Shown one piece after another: positions 8,470 through 13,496 of a DNA stretch of 13,496 nucleotides. Numbering within the stretch: the first letter of the stretch is position 1; each line of letters starts with the position of its first letter. Under the pieces are notes generated by a model. That model did not search any database. It saw only the letters and a list, made by a program, of their open reading frames with translations, and was not told where the DNA came from. This DNA is from Mycoemilia scoparia (taxonomy: Eukaryota; Kickxellomycota; Kickxellomycetes; Kickxellales; Kickxellaceae): positions 1 through 13,496 of the forward strand of contig JANBPU010000392.1 in the NCBI GenBank assembly GCA_027575805.1, read 5' to 3'. Position numbers and translations under genes: made by a program.

Positions 8470-10420
8470 ATGCCTTATATCCCCTTTTTTAGTAGATTGA
8501 GTATTGTTGAGTACGAGGGCTTGGCTATAGCCACGCTCATATTTATTGTAGAAAGACTATTAAGGATAGTCCTACTTATTTTCCCAGCCCAGCTTGTTTC
8601 CGGCTATCTGCCAGCCAGTTTACTCAAGATATTGGGCGGTCCAGATACGAAAGACCCACATAAGGCACAGGATGCTCTTGATATCTATGAAATTGTGGAG
8701 AAGTGGTAAGCCATGGACAGCAGTGATGATATAAATTGTTGCATATTTGACATATACAACCTTGGTGACTAAAAACCAATGGCAAAAGCTGAAGGAAAAC
8801 AACAACTATGAAAAATAAATATTAGGAAATACCGCTGCGAAGATCACCTTGTAGAAACTAAAGATGGGTTCATACTAGCTATACACCATATTGCTAGATC
8901 AAGGGAGTCGCTGAAGACAAGTCAGCCCTTAAACGGAGAGCCACAGAAAGGGAAGAAGCTAAAAAGACGACCAGTTGTATTGCTTTGGCACGGATTCATG
9001 ATGAATTCAGAGCTATGGGTATCCCATCCCAATATAGACAATTTGCTTCCTTTTCGTCTCGTTGATGCTGGATACGATGTTTGGCTAGGAAACAACCGAG
9101 GCAATAAGTACAGCTATAAGCATACCAAGCTCAAGCCGCACCAAACGGAATTCTGGGATTTTTCAATAGATGAAACTGCACTAATAGATATACCATTGGT
9201 TGTAGAGACGATCCTTGGTGTCACACACCAAGAATCGCTAACATACATAGGGTTCTCGCAAGGCACAGCACAGATGTTTGCCGCGCTATCCAGAAATCCT
9301 AAACTTAATAGCCAGATAAACCACTTTATTGCATTGGCACCAGCATTCACCCCCAAAGGTATGTAACCAATCAGCTATGAGCATCAAAGAATATCTGCCC
9401 AAAGAGAGGGCAAGCCCAGCTAAATATGAATTTTTCGATCTAGGATTTCAAAACTCTGTTGTCGATTATTTCATAAAGGCATCGCCATCAATGATATACC
9501 TGATCCTCGGGAGAAAGTCGGCGCTCCAGACCACCCTATTTTGGATGCAGGCTCTCCCGCGAAGAATATTTGTCTGTCTTATTGATGCCTGTCTAAACTT
9601 CCTTTTTGGATGGCGAGGGATGAATATGTCAAGAAATACCAAGGCTTCTGTGTATTGGCACTTGTACTCGTTTGCTAGTGTAAAAAGTATTGTTCATTGG
9701 ATGCAGATAATTCGAGGCCAGAGCCTTCAGATGTATGACGATCGGTCATCAGTTTTTCCAATAACAGGGCCATCACAAAGGCCCCTTGGGCACCACACGC
9801 CAGTATATCCCCTTAACAAGATCTCTGCAAAGATATCCATTTTCCATGGACTGAACGACACACTATCCTCTATCGAAGTGCTTTTAAAGCAGCTGGAAAG
9901 ATCGCCAAATATCTGCAAAGCCATAGCCCATTACGAGCACTTGGACTTTGTCTGGGCAGACGATGTGGGAGATCTTGTCTTTACTCCGCTTTTGAAAATA
10001 CTTGAGACTGATGACAGAGACACAGCTACAAACACGCTTCGCAGTGACAATCTCAAGGACCCTTTTGATGCTTATAATGACAAGGCATGGCTATACTACG
10101 ATGGCCGTATGACTAAAGGTCCTCCTAAAGGCTATGAAGACGAATCTGGTGATGCCTTTCAAAAAACAGACACAGAATCCTCATCGCCCACTGCCACTAT
10201 CCCTCGCCACAAAAGCCTTCCGTACATATCTGCCTCCCCACCAAAATACCTTTCCTACAGACCTCGCCCAAGAGGAAGAAATGTTGATAAGCTAGTGACT
10301 ATGTTCTCATCGCCGTCACCATCACCATCACCCACGCCATCAATTAACGATGTACCAACTGTGCGCGAACTGCCTCACACTACACAAAAGAAGGCTGAAG
10401 GGGAAGAAACGCTATATTAA
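8470..10420 (+). CDS. Membrane-anchored alpha/beta-hydrolase lipase, steryl-ester hydrolase (Tgl1/Yeh, acid lipase) type, 3 exons
   Basis: Likely hydrolyses steryl esters or acylglycerols of lipid droplets or other internal membranes. Exons 8470-8705, 8826-9358 and 9444-10420; introns of 120 and 85 nt, GT-AG; 581 residues. The N-terminus (about residues 17-39, GLAIATLIFIVERLLRIVLL) is a hydrophobic anchor like that of fungal Tgl1/Yeh lipases. Then come the lipase-associated motif CEDHLVETKDGFILAIHHI, the oxyanion-hole motif HGF (134-136), GYDVWLGNNRGNKYS, the nucleophile Ser223 in GFSQG, KASPSMIYLILGRKS and YWHLYSFASVKSIVHWMQII. The other triad candidates are Asp395 (GLNDTL) and His422 (YEHLDF). 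Splicing at 9358/9444 restores TPKG-FQNSVVDY, as in homologues. About 150 C-terminal residues are polar and probably disordered, with an SPSPSPSPTPS run. The start is the first ATG after an in-frame stop at 8362-8364. Exact substrate and organelle cannot be read from sequence. Confidence 0.9.
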
Positions 10421-10754
10421 TTGGCACCACATTGGCTTGAAATCTGCCTAAGGTGGCCGGATATGGTTGTCCCCTCAAAATGTTTTCTAGCAGCAAGTAT
10501 GGGAAACATCATTGACTTTATTACAACACACTGTCCCGGGCCGCTGGTCTCTCCACGAACCACCACTTACATTTATTAGGACCAATTAGAAAGTGTGACC
10601 GACGCCCTGAACGAATCAGAATTTTACTTTTTACTTTTTCACGATATTATGTGTAAACGAGACGCATGTGTGTATATATATAAATGATAGAGTGATCTAT
10701 GAATAAAAATGTAAACTAGTAGACAGAAAATCGGATGGAAGTCGTATAGTTGTT
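10421..10754. other. Convergent intergenic region between the lipase gene and TIM17
   Basis: There is no gene. It holds the 3' UTRs of two genes running toward each other. The clearest plus-strand AATAAA is at 10702-10707, 280 nt after the lipase stop. Minus-strand AATAAA motifs lie at 10572-10577 and 10517-10522, and one overlaps the TIM17 stop codon (10754-10759). If the distal signals are used, the two transcripts overlap tail to tail. Confidence 0.45.
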
Positions 10755-11491
10755 TTATTGTGGGGGTGGGGGTGCAAGCGGCGGAGGCTGTTGAGTTGCC
10801 ATTCTTCCTATTGCAATACCAACTCCTTCGATGAGAGCAAGGAGTACGCCACCAACTACTCCCGAGAACGCCATTGACTTCATGCCACCTACAAAGTTGG
10901 AATTGTTGAAGTCAACTTGGAGCCTAGAAGAGGATCTAGTAAAACTCTGGATAATATATATAAACATGGGTATATTACTAACCTCTAACTGAAAGCATAG
11001 CACCAGTTAAGGCACCTGCGGTTATTGTGTTCCATGGATCTTCCTTTTTGCGGATACCTTTCATTGCACAGTCAAAAGTATTGAACATACCACCCCAAAC
11101 CGCAAAGTTGCCACCGAGAATTGGCCCACGAACCTTCATTGCATTAATAGCTCCACGCAATCTCTCATTCTGTAAATGCAAATTATAATGTATGTATGTA
11201 TTGTATTAGGAAATGTTAGTATTCGTAAAAAACAAAATGCATCTCCATAGTATGTATTGAATGCAAATGCTGCACTTGCCTGTGGTGAATTACGAGCTCC
11301 TTTTATACTGTGCCAGATTCCACCTCCTATAGCCCCCATACAGAAGGCACCGCCCACGTCGTTAAGTATAACCCATGGACTATGGTATATAAATCAGCGC
11401 AAAATGAGATAATGCAAGAGATAATATTGAAACTTTGCGCACAGCATAACCATACTTACCATGGATCACTTGAAGTATCTGCTCCTCGCAT
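10755..11491 (-). CDS. TIM17: Mitochondrial import inner membrane translocase subunit Tim17, 4 exons
   Basis: Core subunit of the TIM23 complex, which moves presequence proteins across or into the inner mitochondrial membrane. Exons on the minus strand: 11460-11491, 11280-11379, 10983-11169 and 10755-10888. The joined frame is 150 residues (yeast 158). The start [20 protein letters not shown] fits the conserved DPCPW/ND start of the family. Four small-residue-rich membrane segments follow: about 16-36 ([19 protein letters not shown]), 60-80 ([19 protein letters not shown]), 89-106 ([19 protein letters not shown]) and 112-133 ([20 protein letters not shown]). RKKEDPW lies in the loop between the second and third. 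Cys11 and Cys78 match the pair that forms the structural disulfide in yeast Tim17. The tail is Gln/Pro-rich ([12 protein letters not shown]). Intron 2 has a GC donor. The gene shares a divergent promoter with IMP3. Confidence 0.95.
11170..11279 (-). other. GC-AG intron (intron 2 of TIM17)
   Basis: The exon ends CCACAG and the intron begins GCAAGTGC, the classic context of a GC donor (AG|GCAAGT). It ends TTTACAG before AATGAGAG. The join gives [17 protein letters not shown], which aligns without gaps to yeast RNSPLGERGSGAMSAIK. No GT donor nearby would keep this alignment. The other introns in this window start with GT. Confidence 0.85.
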
Positions 11492-11802
11492 TATTATTGT
11501 TATTATACTATTATCGTTATTGTGTAAAATATTAGAGTGGTAAAAAACATAGATTCCTTCATCTGATCGTTGTTATAATACAGCCATAATATCTTCATTT
11601 GATTACTCAAATATTTCAGATTTTAGTGACAGCCAACAATTATTGATCAACAAAATTTTCTGATCACCGTGGTAAATATAATTCTATAAAGGTCACTGAG
11701 CCTTCAGCTTTTCTATCTTTATTGCCAAGGCATTTCATATTTTGCCTCCCCTCTCTCTCTCTTTCTTTCTCTAAATATATATAAATATATACCGGCGACA
11801 CT
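11492..11802. promoter_or_regulatory. Divergent promoter region between TIM17 and IMP3
   Basis: 311 bp without a gene. On the IMP3 side there is an uninterrupted C/T tract (11745-11772) followed by TATATATAAATATATA, ending about 12 bp before the IMP3 ATG. Such tracts are common in fungal core promoters or 5' UTRs. AGTGAC (11625-11630) and GTCACT (11692-11697) form a short inverted pair in the middle. The function of these sites is inferred. Confidence 0.5.
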
Positions 11803-12830
11803 ATGGTTCGTAAACTTAAGCATCATGAGCAAAAGTTGCTCAAAAAGGTCGACTTTTTGGAGTGGAAGAATGAAAATAACCTTCGTGAAATACAAGTAAT
11901 GCGCAGATACAATTTGGAAAAGAGAGAGGAGTATATAAAGTATGTTTTTTAAAGCACACGACGATACGAATAAAAGTTTAGCTGCAGACGAAATAATTTA
12001 CTTTAACGTGCCTACTTTTACAATAGGTATAACAAACTTGTTGGAGACATCCGCAAAATTGCCCACAAGATCTCTCAGCTAGATCCACGAGACCCATATC
12101 GCACTAAAATGGAGGAACAGCTTCTAGAAAAGCTGTACAATATAGGAATAATAACATCACAAAAGACATTTTCCCAGGTAGAAAAGATATCTGTATCGTC
12201 GTTCTGTCGGTAAGTCAGGGATAATTGGCCCAACAAGACAAACAAATCACACCCATTTATATTTGGCTCATGAATGCTGCAATTACTCACTATAGGAGAA
12301 GACTTCCTGTTGTGATGTGCAGGTTAAGAATGGCCCAGCATGTCAAAGAGGCAGTAACATTTATAGAGCATGGCCATGTTCGAGTTGGACCGGAAACCAT
12401 TACAGATCCGGCATTTTTAGTGACAAGGTATGAGTAGTTTGGTATATATATACATATATATGGCAGAGTATCCTCTAGAAGTGTACCAAAACAATGTCTC
12501 CAATGCCAGCCTAAAATGCATAGCTTATGGGCTAAATTTGCTAGAGGCATAACAGTCCAACTAGGCACACTTTTGATAGAGAACCTACCATATATTTGAT
12601 CCTGACTTATAATATCTACGACAATAATGCTAACAATTCCTATGGTTTAATCAGAAATATGGAAGACTTTGTGACATGGGTTGATACATCCAAGATCAAA
12701 CGCAAGATCCTCAAATACAATGACAAGGTAAATACATAGGTTTTAAAAGCAAATATTTATCTATAGCAATAGTGCTAACTAAACATTTGTGTTGTTCCGC
12801 TTATAGCTCGATGATTTTGATATATTGTAA
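11803..12830 (+). CDS. IMP3: U3 small nucleolar ribonucleoprotein protein Imp3, 5 exons
   Basis: A nucleolar component of the U3 snoRNP/SSU processome. It helps the U3 snoRNA pair with the 35S pre-rRNA for 18S rRNA maturation. Exons: 11803-11939, 12027-12209, 12296-12427, 12655-12727 and 12807-12830. The introns are 87, 86, 227 and 79 nt, GT-AG. The joined frame is 182 residues (yeast 183). The N-terminus [21 protein letters not shown] is the same as in yeast Imp3, which fixes the start. Then come [20 protein letters not shown] and an S4-type RNA-binding domain at about 107-170 ([40 protein letters not shown]). It ends [30 protein letters not shown]. The last exon codes for only seven residues. 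The third intron is about three times longer than the others, with no element recognised in it. A very secure call. Confidence 0.97.
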
Positions 12831-12871
12831 ACCTCGCTTATAAATTACAATGTAGTTCTCATTGAACGAGA

Positions 12872-12975
12872 ATATTGACCATGGTTTTTGAAGGGTACCT
12901 TTTGGTGGCCAACGATTATAGGAGCAATCACAGTTGACTATCAAATAGTCACCCTTCAAAAATAACCACTCATAT
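12872..12975. mobile_element. MITE-like inverted-repeat element, copy C (104 bp)
   Basis: The right arm GTCACCCTTCAAAAATAACC then ACTCATAT and the diverged left arm (ATAT, nine changed bases, then TTTTTGAAGGGT) are inverted repeats. The interior TTTTGGTGGCCAA and GATTATAGG, with ATCACAG further in, aligns with copy B on the other strand. Copy C is about 18 bp shorter in the middle. It lies only 42 bp after the IMP3 stop, so it probably sits in or just past the IMP3 3' UTR. A possible AATAAA follows at 13018-13023. Confidence 0.7.
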
Positions 12976-13496
12976 GCTAATTCAAATGCTGCCCTGAATG
13001 TAAAAGCATTGGTGAAAAATAAACCAAAATCCATGTGGTGTCGGCTCTCATACCAAACTAAAAGATTATTAAATGATGTTTATGGTTTAAACTTTTGAAA
13101 TATTTGCTTTAAATATCTTGTAAACTACTCATATAAAATTTCTCGTATATAATTTTAAAAATAATGTGATGTTGTATTATGAGCTGACATACTTCTCAAT
13201 AAAGCCATACAAACATCTGTTTCCTAATGCTCACGCCCCTCTCTATATTCTGGGATTTAATAAATACTTTGATAGTTTAGAGATGTTTTAAAAGCAAATA
13301 GTCAATCAACTTCATATACTGAAACCTTAACTATTATTCTCTTTGAAAATTGGACAGGAAGAGGGTATCTCAGGCCTTTAAAAAATGCCTGCTATGAGTG
13401 GATTCTACTCTATGCAGCTTGTACAATCACCTCCCATAAGTTTTGAGAATTTTTTTTTGAATTTCTAAATTTTTTAAAAATCTTCATTTTACATTT
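12976..13496. other. AT-rich region without a recognised gene
   Basis: No frame on either strand has recognisable protein features. It holds a possible polyadenylation signal AATAAA at 13018-13023 and a 16-bp repeat, GTTTTAAAAGCAAATA (13285-13300), that also occurs in IMP3 intron 4 (12740-12755). There is also a small CAGGC/GCCTG hairpin near 13370-13390 and long A/T runs at the end. Confidence 0.6.

Noticed and set aside
9359..9378. Very short intron in the lipase using the AG at 9377-9378
   Set aside because: At about 20 nt it is too short to splice, and it would add residues not present in homologues. The AG at 9442-9443 gives a perfect family match.
1842..12975. CRISPR-like reading of the repeated TTTTTGAAGGG motif
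   Set aside because: Copies are kilobases apart, occur as inverted pairs and lack regular spacers; this is a eukaryotic MITE pattern.
12801..13034. 77-codon open frame, minus strand, downstream of IMP3
   Set aside because: It is antisense to the last IMP3 exon and runs through MITE copy C; no protein features.

Overview
The window looks like a piece of a fungal nuclear genome, probably an early-diverging (zygomycete-grade) lineage. The coding regions are moderate in GC and sit in very AT-rich DNA. The genes carry many short spliceosomal introns, mostly 72-120 nt. The proteins are recognisably eukaryotic and resemble both yeast and animal orthologues. The clade is an inference from gene structure and from a Tc1 transposase of the type common in such fungi; the sequence does not prove it.

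Layout. 1-905: the 3' part of a dead Tc1/mariner element, with one terminal inverted repeat left. 906-2563: gene-free AT-rich DNA that appears to hold a solo LTR (1102-1600, TG...CA ends, 5-bp target duplication), a MITE-like inverted-repeat element (1842-1981), a decayed arm of the same family (near 2137-2169) and a TA microsatellite. 2564-3367 (-): five-exon gene for cytosolic ribosomal protein uL11 (RPL12). 3368-3781: divergent promoter region. 3782-7830 (+): ten-exon gene for the nuclear export receptor exportin-1/CRM1. 7831-8469: intergenic DNA with a second MITE and a cluster of TTGG/CCAA palindromes. 8470-10420 (+): three-exon, membrane-anchored lipase of the steryl-ester hydrolase/acid lipase family. 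10421-10754: convergent intergenic stretch. 10755-11491 (-): four-exon TIM17 gene with one GC-AG intron. 11492-11802: divergent promoter. 11803-12830 (+): five-exon IMP3 gene. 12831-13496: AT-rich DNA with a third MITE copy and no gene.

All five protein-coding genes are housekeeping or metabolic. Two code for ribosome parts or assembly (RPL12, IMP3), one for nuclear export (XPO1), one for mitochondrial protein import (TIM17) and one for lipid ester hydrolysis. Two divergent pairs (RPL12/XPO1 and TIM17/IMP3) share promoter regions. Nothing suggests an operon or a dedicated gene cluster. I did not find a new multi-gene system. The least ordinary content is the small MITE family with three copies and a remnant, the likely solo LTR, the palindrome cluster before the lipase gene, and the GC-AG intron.

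The exon models were built by hand from splice signals and homology. In every gene the joined exons keep frame from ATG to stop and give a length close to that of known orthologues (167, 1075, 581, 150 and 182 residues).
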